Shown: positions 27,631 through 40,848 of the stretch, piece after piece
Position numbering within the stretch: position 1 is the first letter of the stretch
Layout of the letters: every line of letters starts with the position of its first letter
Origin: Sitta carolinensis
Taxonomy: Eukaryota; Chordata; Aves; Passeriformes; Sittidae
DNA: 64,000 nucleotides
Assembly (NCBI GenBank): GCA_032173965.1
Contig: CM063284.1
Location: 111,264,410-111,328,409, forward strand
Reading direction: 5' to 3'
Position numbers and translations under genes: made by a program
Notes under the pieces: generated by a model
Database searches by the model: none
Seen by the model: the letters and a program-made list of their open reading frames with translations, nothing else
What the model was told of the DNA's origin: nothing

Positions 27631-30600
27631 AAATAACTTCATTTTTGCGTCTGAAATTTGTTTGTTAAGGGAAATCAATTCCCTGAGCTGATTTATTGTG
27701 CTGTCTCAACTTGGTTTTGCCATCACAGTTATAAGGGAGGAGAGATGACAGCTTAAAACTGTGCAATCAGTGGTGTAGAGCAGAAAAACCTTCATCTAGT
27801 TTCTCTGTTTTTCGACATGAAACTGGTTTTTAGTTTGTGGATGCTAAATCTGTGGAATTTTGAATTTGTGGATGCTAACCTCATTGTGGATACCACCTGG
27901 AAAATACTGATTTCAAGCCTGAAAGCTCAGTATGTTTGTGTATATATTTTTTTTTCCTCCATGAATGTGTGTATGCACCTACATTTACATAAGGAAAAAT
28001 GTTTATTTTAAAATTTCATTGTTCTTGTACATCATGAAAACCACAAAATTTTATGATTTTACAGAAAAATCCTTCAGTGGACATAATTTCAAGTTGCAGA
28101 AAACAAAAATGATTCTGAAATCTACAGAGCACTCAAATGCTTGTCTTGAGAATTTGGATATTTTCTTAGCTGAATCTGGTCATTAAAAAGTTTAGTTTGT
28201 GGGGAAGTGTAGGTGGAGATGTTAATATTTCTTTCATTACTCAACTAGAAATTTGCAAACAATGTAAAAAGTTTCCTGTGTCCTGAGATTGCCTATGTTA
28301 AACTTTCTGGTTTTTAATACAAAAATCTTACACAAAGCAAGTAGAACATGGAAGTTCATTTTGTCTGTTTCTAAGCAGACCAAGTATTCTAACCCTGAGC
28401 ATTTCAAATTCTGATTTCTGTTTTCTTTGGGCAATTTAACTTAGATTAATACAGCCTTAAGTCATTTTCACAGGGCATTCTTCTGTGTCTTACCCCATAC
28501 TGCAAACTGACCTCATCACAGATCATTGTAATTTGATTGGATTAAACAGAGGTGTTGGAAAGGCAAAGGAAGAGCATTCCTTGCCTTCTCTTTTGTCAGC
28601 GTTGTATTTCAGGAAAACTTCTAACTAGAACGTTTCAGGTGTACAGCTTGTATGGAAGTTTCTTACTGTACATGAAAATGCTGCAGCAGTGTGAAAAATA
28701 TTATTCTTGCTTTCTGGGAGCATCACTTTGCGTGCAACTGTGATAAGATTCCAGGCTATTTTTGTGTGTTGTGTAAATACCTGGTATTTTATTTCTGCCC
28801 AGTGTAGACTTCAGATAACTTATTTTGAAAATACCGATGATTTAATTATTTTCAATTTAATGTTACTCAAATCAACCTGCAGATATGAAAACTAGGAAGC
28901 ATTTAATATCCAAAGGATGTATTTCCCCCCCCTTATTCCATTTCACCCACTGTTCTGAAATGGAGCAATCCTTTCTGCAACTGCAAATGCACAAAGTTTG
29001 ACCCACTTCTTCACTCCTAAGTAGTGGTCACAGTTAGGCAATCTTTTCTGGCAGCTTTAATAAACTGAGTCAGTAGAAGAAGAGGATCATTGTGGTAATT
29101 ATTATAATATAGCAGTTATAACAGTAGTTTCCATTCGTGTGTTTCTAAATCCAAATAAATAACACCTTGTAGGTGCTGTTGAAGTAGACAAATTGTCCCT
29201 CTTGTTCCTCAGGTAGGCAAAAATACAGGTGGTGTGGAGATGCTTTCCCAAGAGTGTGTTCTTCCAGGCCAGCACCAGCACCCTCTATCTAGCTGTTGCA
29301 GTAGTTGTTTGGAAATGATGAGTTGTTCCTATGACCTCATTTTGGAATAATTTCAGTGTTTCCCTCTGGCACCTGGTGGCTGCTTGCTTTCTTCCTAAGG
29401 TTTATAGGTTCTGACACTAGAGAAATTGTGCAGTTCCCAAGACAAATTTGCATCCGTCCCTTGAGAGTTCTGTTCCTCTGTTGTTGACTTGTGCATGTGA
29501 CATGGAAAGAACTACTGTTCACTTTATTTTCCTACCCTGCTCAACTTAATCTTTTGTTAACTGGTCTTTTTTAGCTAGAAAACAGTATTGCCTACTAAGG
29601 AACTGTCTAAAGACTAAGGACTTCTACAAAACATTCTTGCCACTTCATCAGTTGAATGGTCTTCACATAGCTATATTTACAAAGTTGATTGGTCCCTTAC
29701 CAATTACCCTTACCCACACTTAATAATAACAATTTAATAATAATTCAAAATTATGATATAAAATATACAAAGAATACACTGTTTATATAAGGGTTTTAAT
29801 ACATTAACACACCGGCTGTAGGATTAAAGCTAATGTCCATGTGTGGAATGAAAAAATGGGGAATACTGGGAATTAACCAGTTTAAAAAGACCAGTGAAAT
29901 ATGGTTCATGCCTGTTGTAATTTTGAAATTAAAATTAGTGATAATCCCAATCAGGTTAGGTACAGGTTGTAGTCTATTCTCCAAGAAAATTCCCATGAGT
30001 GTTTCTCCCCTTTTTCTCTGGAAATGCACGCTAGCCACTTTTGGAAACTATAGATGCAGTTCACACTTTAAAATCCGGATCAAATCCCACAGCTGCTGTT
30101 GGGAGTCAGCACTGCCTCAAGCCTAGCAGAATCCAGGTAAGAAGAGGTATTGGAGAAGGTTGGAATAAGCCTCTTTTCTTAATGAGGTTCATAATGCTCA
30201 CTGGGCTTCTCCACTGACTTCCTTCAAATCCCCAGTGGTGTCCCAGCAGGCTGCTGTTCCCATACCCAGCCCAGTACCTTTGTTTCAGGTGCATATAGAG
30301 GCAGGCAGAACGCAGTTCTCATGCTACCTTGTTCCGGATTAGGGCCTGAACCCCACCCTGGTGGCCCCCCAGGAGGCCACGTTCAATCCTCAGGGATGGC
30401 ACCAGCAGTCTCAACCTCTTGGTTTTCCTGTAAAGGACTCATTTTTTGAGGGTTTTCTTTCTGATAAGATTACTTTTTTCTCCCACCCTTTCTTCCTAAG
30501 CCTTTAACAGGCTTTTTTTTTTATCAATCAGGAAGAGATGTAAACTCAGAAATTTGCTTTTATTTTGTGTAAGTTCCAAAATTTAAAATTAACATTCAAG

Positions 30601-30665
30601 AGAGGCTTTGCAGCTTTTTTACAGCTTTCCCTAGAGCTTTTCTTCTGCTTAAAAGAAAAGTTATG

Positions 30666-31235
30666 TGTTGTCAGGGTTTAACCACAGACGGCAACTAACC
30701 CCCCTGCAGCCACTCTCTCCATCCCTCAACAGTGGGATGGGGGAGAGAATCAGAAGAGTAGAAGCGAGAAAACTCATGGTTTGAGATGAAAACGCTTTAG
30801 CAGGTAAAGCAAAAGCTGCTTGTGCAAGCAGAGGAAAATTTGGAATGGATTCAGCCCTTCCCATAGGCATGCAGTTGTTCAGCCATCCCCAGGAAAGCTG
30901 AGCTTCATTGTGGGTAATGGTGACTTGGGAAGACAAATGCCATCATTCTGAGTGTTCTCCCCTCTTTCTCCTTCTTAGCATGATGCCATATAATCTGGGA
31001 TATTCCTGTGGTCAGTTGGGGTCATCTGTCCCCTCCCAGTTCCTTATGTACCCCCAGCCTCCTCAGTGGTGGGGGGTGGGGTGATGAGCAGAATAGGCTT
31101 GACTGTGCAAGCCCTACTCATCAATAACTAAAACATCCCTGTGTTATCAACACTGTTTCCAGCAGAAATCCAAACCACAGGCCCATACCAGCTACTCTGA
31201 ATAAAATTAACTTTACCTGAGCCAAACTCAGCACA
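30666..31235. mobile_element. Solo LTR of an avian endogenous retrovirus
   Basis: About 570 bp, opening with TG then TCAGGGTTTAACC and closing with CAGCACA. Inside are motifs I associate with a common neoavian LTR family: GGGATGGGGGAGA, GAAAACTCATGG, GTCAGTTGGGGTCA, CCCAGCCTCCTC, GTGTTATCAACACTG and ATACCAGCTACT. The start is either 30666 or 30669. If 30666, the direct repeat TATG lies at 30662-30665 and again at 31236-31239, consistent with a target-site duplication. No gag, pol or env remnant or second LTR is present, so this is the product of LTR-LTR recombination. Transcription direction was not assigned. The reverse frame at 30661-30936 is not a gene. Confidence 0.85.
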
Positions 31236-34200
31236 TATGTTCAAATGTATTTCTACAGCTATTGTTAGAGAAGAAGGAGGAATAAATCTTTATATTGTAT
31301 TTCTCTCTCACTGTTCAGCATTACTTCTACTCACAGGCATACTGGATAATTATTCTTTGGTGTGCTGAATAAATAGGTTTTGTCAAAACAAAGCCTTGGA
31401 AGTTAATGAATAGTTACTACATTAGAGGTTTGAAAAAATATTTCTAGGAAAAATGGTTGGGAATTTTTCAAAGAAATAATTTTCTGTCAGATCAACTTGT
31501 AAAATCATGGAAACTTCTTATGAAAAGCTTGTACAAGCAAATGAAAAGTTGTGAAATTGCTGAAATGCTATGTTTTGAAACAAAGCCATTTTCCTACTCT
31601 GAAACCACTTGTTTAGAAATTCCACTTTGGTTAGGTTTTTTTAGCTTAGTTTTTTTTTAAATTGGTAAAGCAAAATGCTTAAATTGATCCAAGCGGGATT
31701 CACTTACAATGTTTTCATTTGTTGTGTTCTTGTCTTGTTGATATTTTCACACTTCTTGCAGCAGTGGAGTTTAAGAAACATGTTTTAGAAGTGGGTGATC
31801 AGAAAGCACATTTTTTAAAATGTAGGCATTTTGTCTCCTGTTTTTGAGAGTATTGCTTGAAGGCTTTGTCAATTTTATTTTAGCCTATTTCGATTTTAAA
31901 TTTAGGGTATTTTTATACTTCACCTTAGGAGTACATGAGTTACATAGTGTCACAGTGATCCAAAACCACAGGTTTCTCACATTACCTGGCAATGGAGAGA
32001 GAGAACACCATGGACAGTGTGTCCCATGACAACAGGCAATGCATGAAAATACGGCCTATATTTATTTAAATTTTGTCATTTTCATATGCTGGTGGCTCTC
32101 TGAGTCTATAATCACATGTCCAGTAGGAAGGAACTCCCTTAGAGCAACCTTCAGACCTCCCTCTGATAGTTCCTGACTGCTCTGCTCTGGGGATGAGGGT
32201 TAAGCCAGGCTGGAGATTTGACACCCTTCTGCACAAAGCAATCCTACCCAAGTGGACAGCCTGAAAGGGAAAAATGCAACTGCTAAGTTGCTGACAGTAC
32301 TCAGAAAATACAAATACCAGCCCCTATGGCCTGTGGTTTAGAAGGGTAAGCAGCAGGCACTGATGATTAAACCGAAGCTTTGCTCTACTTTTGTGACACC
32401 GATGGTCCAGTGAAGATCAGGGCGTGTACCCTGATCTCAGGTGCTCTGCCTGCACAGAGAAGTCCCTGTCCTAATGTTTCCTCGGTGAGGTACCCTGAAG
32501 ATTTAATTAGAGAAGGAATGTATGACAGGAAGAAGAGGACAAGACAGCAAATGTGACAATGCAGAACAATATCAACAGGAAACTGCATGTTTTAAAGACA
32601 AAAGTTATCTCGTTATCTTGGCTGTGATGTTGTATCTCCTGTTGACCTGCAGTGGGTGACAGCTCAGGAAAATCCAAATGTTTAGCAGTGTCTGTCCCTT
32701 CAAGTCTGTGCCGAATCACATCAGAGGCTGTAACACCACCAGCATGGTAGGAGAACAATGTGTTATTGTTAATAGTGCTTTGGATAAGAGGCAAACTCAG
32801 AATCTTAACCACAGAATTTTAAATCACTTCTTTTGGCATGAATAGATAGGTTTACTAAGGGCCCTAATCCAGTTCTAATTTATGTTATTATCTTTTGTGT
32901 CTCTAAACACTTCCTGTAGTTTTGATTAGATTTGATTCTGTTTTCTTCTTTTCCTTGGAATACAAATGATGAGAATAAACTATGTTGTACTGATATTTGA
33001 ACAGGTTCTTATTTTCAGGACTGGGGTTTTTTTTTTGCATTGGGAAGTGAAAAAAGGAATCAAATATACCATGCACAGTTTCTCAGAATTTGATCAGGGT
33101 TATTATATCAAATCCAGTGTAATTACTGATTATACCATTACAATTAAATAGTATTCCACATGCATGAGATATAAAATACAGACTGTCATCTGTACAAGGT
33201 GATTGAGATTAAGATGCTCTAGCAGAGACTTTTTATTTTAGGACACGTCACTCTAGCCCACATAATATTTGAAATCTTACACATCTGAAGATAACCAAAG
33301 TGCTGAAAGAAGTGAGAAGTCTTCTGTGTCTGTTTTAAGATTATCCAATTAAATGCCACCAAAAAACAATAAATAAATAAACAAAACCAAACAGACAAAC
33401 AAAAGGGAGAGAATAAGGCAAATTTAAGGTTTTTTTTTTTTTTAATGTACTGTGTGCTGTATTCCAAGTTCTGTTCCTACTAAAATTGATTCCTTGAAAT
33501 TACAACAAAATTTACATGTGGTGCTTATAAAGTTGCTTCAGTATTTGATCCTTGATTGTTGTTCAGTTTCGATGGTTTAAAAGAGAAGCATAGAATTTGC
33601 ATGAATGATTGAATGAAATCAGGATGAAGGAATGTAACTGATGCTGCCCAGATATTTTCTCTGCCTGCTATACAGCGTGAAGTAAAGCTCATTGAAATCA
33701 CTGAGAAGGTGTTAATTTGAGTGAGCTTTAGATAATGGCCCAAACCTACTGCATATTTAAAAGTAATTTATAAAGCTTTGCTTGACCTGTGACTGAAAAT
33801 GGGATTTCTCATTTTGCAAAGTTCAAATAAAAGCTTAAAATGGCAAATGAACTTTATTTTTTCGTTCTCAAATTGGAAGAACTCCTGCCATTTGCACCTC
33901 TCTTTCAGCAGGGCTTGTTGTGTCCAAAATTTCTTATGTAAAAAATCCCAGTCTATATGGGGAAAGTGCTCCTTCAGAAATATTTGTAGGTCATCCATGG
34001 GCTAATACTGGTGTTAGCACAGACTGGCAATTTGCCCCCTAATCCCTAACTAAAAGAGATATGGAGAACAGCAAGATGTAAGAAAGGAAGTGGAAAAGAG
34101 GTGATACCAGAGAAGATTTCCTCCTCATCTTTGTCACCTTCCACATTTTCTTCCTGCTGTTGTCATCTCCAAACGATCTGCAGTTGATTCACCTCTCATC

Positions 34201-34680
34201 CACATTCCTCTTGGATGAGCCATTCCCTCCTGAAGGAATGTGTGATGGTGGTCAACTGCCAGGGGGTCAGGCATGAGGGTCTTTTTTGTACATGGATTGC
34301 AACTGCACCCTAAATTATTTAGGTTTATTGCTTTCTTCTCCTACACCTGAGAGTTCCCCAACAAGTAGAGACAGCAGGAATGCCACATTCTTCTCTGGCT
34401 TCCCAAGAGAGAGGTTCTTTTGTTTCTTCCTGCAGTCCTGCAGCCAGTACCCACCCTGCTCAGAGCTGCAGCACCTTGCTGCAAGTTGGACCCGTCGTAG
34501 ATAGGGCTGTGGACTGTCCATCAATTTGGGGACAAATTTGGCAGGTCAGACCCGCAACCATGAGTGGACAGCTGTGCTTTTCTTGTGCAGGGGCAGCACT
34601 GGGAGGGTGGGGGTTAAATGACAGGGTGCACCTGGAGCAAGATGAAGATGTTCAGCAGCAGTCCTGTCCTGTCCTACCAA

Positions 34681-34740
34681 TACTGGCTCTTCCAGTCTTC
34701 CCTGGAGGCATACTGGCTCTTCCAGTCTTGGCTAGAGGCC
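34681..34740. repeat. 30-bp tandem duplication
   Basis: Two adjacent 30-bp copies that both begin TACTGGCTCTTCCAGTCTT and differ at a few positions near the end (CCCTGGAGGCA against GGCTAGAGGCC). It lies in a moderately GC-rich part of the intron. Confidence 0.95.
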
Positions 34741-35611
34741 ATGGTGGGCTAAGAGGTGGATTGGGGGAATAGTCCTGAGGCTGCTCCTCTGGGGTTCTGG
34801 CCCCAGTCACTGATAGCTGCTTCCCGAGCCTGCCTCCCTTCTGCAATGGGAAATAGCTCTGCTTTTTCCTGCTCTGTCACACTAGAGCTCACCGGAGTAA
34901 ATGCAGCAACTGCTGCAAAAGATTCAAAAATAAACACAACCTAAATTAAGATCTCAAGGAAAAAAAAATTTGCATGTAAAATATTTTTTTGAAAATCTGA
35001 AAATCAGATTTCCACTCACATGAATTTACGTTTTTGCACTTCATGACATCATTTGCACAGAAAATATAGGGTCTCAAAGCTTGCAAAATGAGTAAAAATA
35101 AAACAGGGAAATATTTTTTTTCTCCTCTTACAGTTTTTCAAATCATGGGGTTTTTTTGATTATAAATAGCTAAATCAACAAACTTTACTGACGGGGATGT
35201 TAGGCACGCTTTCGTTGTTGACTTTCAGAACTATTTAAACTCCTGAGTGCTAAAAATTAAAATTCCCTCTGGGAAAGCTTGTAGCTTTCAGTGGACTGGG
35301 TTGAAGTCCCCAATAAGAAGTAGTTAATAGGTAGACTGTGGTGACTCCAGCAAAACAACATAATCAATTCCATCTGCTTTTCTGATTAATCACCCTTATT
35401 ATTGGAAGTCAGGGACACCATGAATTTGCACAGTAAGCATATATTTTGAGAAGGAGGATAACAGTTTGTTACCTTAGTTGCAGTCAATTAGACTAACTCC
35501 TCTTTTTTCTCCTCTCAGAGAAAACCTGGGACCAGATATCCCCCTGCTCAGTAGCTGATTCTACTCCCCAGGCACCCAGTGCTCCAGTGGCAAGGACAAC
35601 AAATGTCCTGA

Positions 35612-35636
35612 TTTTTTTTTTTTTTTTTTTTTTTTA
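35612..35636. repeat. Poly-T tract
   Basis: A T homopolymer of about 25 bases followed by ACCAG. It could be the reverse of a retrotransposed poly-A tail, but no retrocopy was recognised beside it. It would also make a cryptic polypyrimidine-AG acceptor on the + strand. Confidence 0.8.
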
Positions 35637-36060
35637 CCAGTTTTTCTTGTTCTTTTCAGAAACGGAATAGTTAAAAGGGATGAATAGAACATTCTGTTTG
35701 GGACTTCAGTTTTCCAAAATAAAATATGTAAGTGAGGGAAAGGTTTCATTCAGTTTTGGCATCGCTTTGTTACGCCTGTTTAAGCCAAGAAAGATTGTTA
35801 TTCCTCACTGTTTGCTGATAGTAGAAAGTTTACATATCAAACTGCCTTTTTTTTTCTAGGGGAAAGAAAAAATCTGTATGAATTTAAGGGACTGATCTCT
35901 TATTTGCTTTGCAGAAGAGATTGTTCTGTTAACAACTCATCAAGAAAGAAAAAAAAAAAAAAAAAGATAAACAGGATTAACTGTTTACTTTAAGTGAGCT
36001 GAAGTCGGGTTGTTTTTCCGAAGAAGAACACAATGTACTGTTGTATCTGGTTTCCAGAGT

Positions 36061-36440
36061 GGTGTTTATCATAATTCCTCCTGCAGTGGTTGGTAGAGTG
36101 CTGGGAAGGCTCTCCGCCCACTCGCAGCTCGCTCCCTTTCCCTCTCCCATTGAGGCCTCCGGCCAGGACTGCGAGATGGAGAGGGCTGTCCTGTGTGATC
36201 TTTACTGCCTGACACGAGCTGACATTGACCGAGAATAAAATAACAGGGGCCGTTTCCTAGAACTCTCAGTGGACTGCTGAGAACTGCTGCCATAACTCTC
36301 GTAAACACACGGCGCGCACACGCAGACACGCTCCCGCTCCCGCATTTAGAAACACACCTAGGACAGGCAGCCTCCAACTCGGAGGAGAGGAAAACAGCAG
36401 GAGTGAAAAACACAACCGGCAGGCCCCGCGAGAAAGCGGA
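36061..36440. promoter_or_regulatory. Second CpG-rich island in the large intron
   Basis: I counted 21 CpGs in 380 bases, with a dense core around 36300-36345 (GGCGCGCAC, CTCCCGCTCCCGC). The AT-rich flanks have very few. The core has GC-box-like CCGCCC (near 36114) and repeated CTCCCGC. No TATA box and no recognisable protein on either strand. The likely meaning is an enhancer or an alternative or noncoding promoter. It is weaker than the island at 15.2 kb. Confidence 0.35.
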
Positions 36441-39116
36441 AAATTTCCTTTCTGCTGGGTAGGGAGCCCTGGCAAAATTGCACTTCTGCTTTTCTTTTTG
36501 GCTCTTTGCTCTGTCCTTGATTTTTGATGAATGGTAAACTTTTCTGCTAGTTCAGTGGGATGATGTGGCACTGACACAGCAGAGTGTGTTATTGAATACA
36601 GCCACAGCTGTGTGAGAAATCCTGCAGGGTTGCTATGTTTCATTTACCTTTCACATGCCATAGGAAGTGCATTAGCAGCACTATACTACCAAGACTGTGA
36701 TTTAGGATGATATGTGCCTGTTGAAATGGGCAGGGTTTTTTTTAATACTCACTGGATGTTGATTTTTTGTTTTCAAAATAAAATCTTCCAGGATCCCATT
36801 CATGGTTCTCTGTGGTTCAGAAGTAAATCTGGTGAATCCACAAACAATACAGTCTTGAAAGATAAGGGACCCCAGTACCGCTGCTACAGTGTTCTTGCTT
36901 CATTCCAGATGCTGTAAAGACCTCACTGTGGGTTTTGCAGGGCAAGTTGAGAGTTTTCAGAGTCTTGTAGTGTGAAAGAAATGAGTCGATACTGCAAGGA
37001 AGCCCTCTCTCTCTAGATACACACATACACATATATATATAGCCTCCTCCCCTAACTCAAATGGGATCTAGCAGACTAATAGACTTTATGGACCAGCCCT
37101 CCCAGATACCATCATGTTATTCAGCTATTGCTTTCAGATCCCCCTTTGAAGACAGGACTTTTATTCTGATTTTTATGTGTAAGGAACTGAGGCATGGAGG
37201 AAACATAGCGCAGCAAAGATGATGTGAAACACTGCCAGAACCAGCAACCTGATTTTTGAATGCTGATTTTCTTGGAAAGGAGGGTGCTGAGCACCTTGCA
37301 AGAAAAGATTTTTTTGGCAGCACCCCACCAACTGTTGGAATTCTTGAATGCCAAAACAATAATTACAAAGTCTTGAGATTAAAAAAATAAACAAAGAACC
37401 CCTCCTCAGATTCACAGATAAGTACTTGAAATGACTGGGTGGTAATTACATGTTATATTTGGAACATAATTTTTCTATTGGACATCATCCATAAGAAAGA
37501 CTTGCAGTTTTCAGCTGATTCTTTGAGTTTCTTAAATACACATTTTTACTCTTGATTAGTAAATCCTGACATGCAGGAAAATAATATTTTCTTTGAATTG
37601 TATACTGAAATAACCAAGGGGTTGTCATGGGATTCCATGCTGAAGTAATGGTACAGTGGAGAACCTGAGGAGTGTATGCATCATTATTTTTCTTACCGAC
37701 TACAATTAACAGCACAGTGAGTGAAAAAGGCTGGGGTGATGTGATGTGCTTGCTTTTTCTGTTACCACTCAAAATTGGTTTTATTTGCATAACAAGCTGT
37801 ACAGAATGGATCTCAGCAGAAGGACCATAAATTATTTCCCATGGGGCATTGAGATGCCAGGGGGATCTCGAGGGAGTAAGGTCTTACTGCTCTGTTGTGG
37901 CCTAGCCTTTAAACAAACTTTTAGGCAATACTTAGGAAGTTATTTTTCCTTAACTCTCTGTGCCTTCCATGTGTGCTTATATCCTTATATCCTTCCTTGT
38001 GCTTATATCGCTATAAAAGTTGACTTACATGGCATAATTACTTTGGATTTAAACTATGAATGTAGAACAACTTCACTATTCGTTTTTGAATATGACATAA
38101 GTGAAGCTATACATGATACTGAAAATATTTTTCACATGCAGCTCTGTAACTGTTTGAAATTACAGCTTAGGCTCATGTTTGAGTGGATGTCAGGAATGTA
38201 TTTTTATGGTTTAAAATGTTTTGTTTACTCTTGAGAGAAATACCATGTACAAGTAAAACACACACAATCAGCAGTTTCATTCAAAAGTGCACTTAGAGAC
38301 AGTGTCAGATGGAGAGTTTAGAAAGTTCATATGGTGTCACGTGAAAACTTTGTATAAGAAGTGTTTTTTGCAGAAAAAATTGTCACATGTGAAGCTGTGG
38401 TTGTCATGGCAAGTACAAAAAGCTGGCTTTCGTGCTACACCAATTCCTGACAAGTTGTATGTAGCTCCCACCAGGCAGGTGGTGTTACATGTTTTGAGTG
38501 GGAGCATTTGCAGTGCTGTGCAGCCCTGTTCTCTACGAGCACATTCTGCATGAAAAAGGTAACTCTGCTGACATGCTTGGCTCATACAGGTCTCTTCCTA
38601 CGCACAAAAGCTGTTTCCCACAGAAGTGTTGCTTCTTCAGGCCACAGGCAGAAAATAGTAGGTGGAAGGATTAACATGAATGAAGAAATGGAAAAAGCAA
38701 TCAGCAGGCAGGGAATCATGAAAGACCTTGTGGAAGTGGTATTTGATTTTCCAGTTTGTGTTGAACTATGTGATGACTCAAGGAAGTGAATAAAAATAAG
38801 CAACAGTTATCTTATAACCACTCTCACTCTGTTTTTTAACATATATATAAAAATTGTAATGAAAAGCAAGGAAAATCCAAAATGAGGGACTTGACATAGT
38901 TACTATAGTGAGTATTTGCAAGTGTGTTGCAGAAATCCTCTGTTAGGAGGTGTTTGCAAAAATAAAAATTTCCTTTCCTGAGACCAGAGAGGCCTCTGCT
39001 GCATATTTTCTCTTTGAGATGCTGAGATAAGACAAGGTCATTCCCCTGGTGATACTCCTATCACATGTGCAGTTTCCATCAATACTTCTGCCAGGTCCAG
39101 CACTCCAGAACTGCCT

Positions 39117-39211
39117 CTTTCTTTCTGTCTTTCTTCCTTCCTTCCTTCCTTCTCCTGCCTTCCTTCCTGCCTGCCTTCCTTCTTGCCTGCCTGCCTTCCC
39201 TCCCTCTCCTT
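39117..39211. repeat. Polypyrimidine tract, degenerate (CTTC)n
   Basis: Almost pure C/T over about 95 bases on the + strand, with CTTC units interspersed with CTGC. The lysine- and arginine-rich reverse frames across it are artefacts. Confidence 0.95.
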
Positions 39212-40827
39212 AAACCTTCCACAGTTGCCAAATAAAAACATACATGATCACAAACTGTACTTGTCAGAAATTTTAAGCCTACAGTTTTCAAAGCAAACTA
39301 TCACTATTTTGTTCGTCATTGCTTTAAACCAGAGCATCAGGCTGGGTGCTAGAAATGGCTGCACTTGGACCAGGATTCTTCTTCCAGCTTGTCATTCCCT
39401 TATAAATTGGAAACAATGGTGCTTGTGTTTTCCTCTCTGCCTCTGTGTGCCTCTGCAGCCTATGCAGAGAAGGAGATAGTTGCCATCATTAATTTGTGTT
39501 TGTAATATTCAATCCATAGTTGCGTTCTGTTGAGCTTCACTCAGTTTTTATTGACAGCAAATGGTATGGATTTTAAGCAGAAAACTCTAAATCTTGTGTG
39601 TCCCTGAAGGAGGCTACAGTGGGTGCATTCTTTTCAAAAGGCAGCATGAAGGAACTTATTATATGCTTTTAATAGAGAAATCCTGCTAGTGTTAAAAGGG
39701 GGGAGGATGGACAGTTGTCCCTATGCTCAGAGTTCAATTCTTCTTTTACTGTATGGGTATGGTGAATGCAAGGAGTTCATAAGGAAGGGAAAAATTAAAC
39801 CCAGGCAGGGTGGTGTCCTGCAGGTTTCAATTTGAATCTGAGCCATATTAGCAGGAGTTAATCAGCTCCACCTTGAGACTTGACCAGACAAGTTGCTGGA
39901 TTGGAGTTGTGTAGGTAGTGTTGTGCCTCTGGTGATGAAGGGAGAGGGGGTTTTGTTTATGTGTGTTTATGTACGTGTGCTTTATGCCTCTGCTAGGACC
40001 GCACCTCACAGAGATAAGAAGTCCTTCTGACAAACAAATCAACAGCAGCTGTCTCATGGATGGTTAAGATAAAGAATGAGCAAATATCGGCGCTAACACA
40101 AGTCAATTAGTTTTCAGGCATTTTCCCATTTCCCCCTTTCACTTCTTTCCAAAGAAACAGTAACTAATAAGGTCTGTGCAGAGTGCTGCTAAGGTGGTGG
40201 TGTTTGCCTGGCTCTCCTGCTGCTCATGCTGTACTGCACAGCTTAGCTGTGCATGGTGAAGAGCTACCCTGGGCCACACAGTTGTCCTCCTACCCAAGGC
40301 TAAAACAATTCCTTGTTGGTTGAGATCTGCTCATGACAAATTTCTTACCAGGACTCAGTAAAGGCAGTGTCTGTGTAATCAGTCTGTTCTGGCCTCCCTG
40401 CACTCTCATCTCCTCTGCAGGCAGATCTTCCTTTGCTTATTCTTTTCCATTAGCTGCTGAGGAGGCTGGAGGTGACCAAAAATGGAGGTTTTCATCGTCC
40501 TTACCTCTTTAGAAAGTCAGCTGCTTGATAAAAGACAGCAGTATGGAGAGAGATGATTTTTCATGCTTAAAAACATATTAGTAAAAGAAGGGCTTAACCC
40601 TTTACCCATGAAGAGTGACTAACTGGGAGAAGGGCATGGCATTAATCCTGTAATCCTCTCCAGATTTCTGCTGGGAGACATTTTGTCCTAAAGATCAGCA
40701 CAGTCATAGAAATAATGCAGAGTAATCAGTCTCATCTTCCTCCAGCCCCCATCCTTGCTTCTGGCTATTACCAAATTAACAAAATCTTCCCAAGCTTTTG
40801 CATGAGACTTACTGTGTCATTGCATTC

Positions 40828-40848
40828 AAAAAAAAAAAAAAAAAAAAA
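40828..40848. repeat. Poly-A tract
   Basis: An A homopolymer of about 21 bases followed by GGCGC. No source retrocopy was recognised upstream. Confidence 0.8.

Noticed and set aside
30661..30936. Reverse 91-codon frame
   Set aside because: It lies inside the solo LTR and is not a retroviral gene remnant.
33768..33998. Reverse 76-codon frame (MDDLQIFLKEHFPHIDW...)
   Set aside because: The composition looks coding-like, but the opposite strand is open over the same stretch and no family is recognised. Most likely chance.
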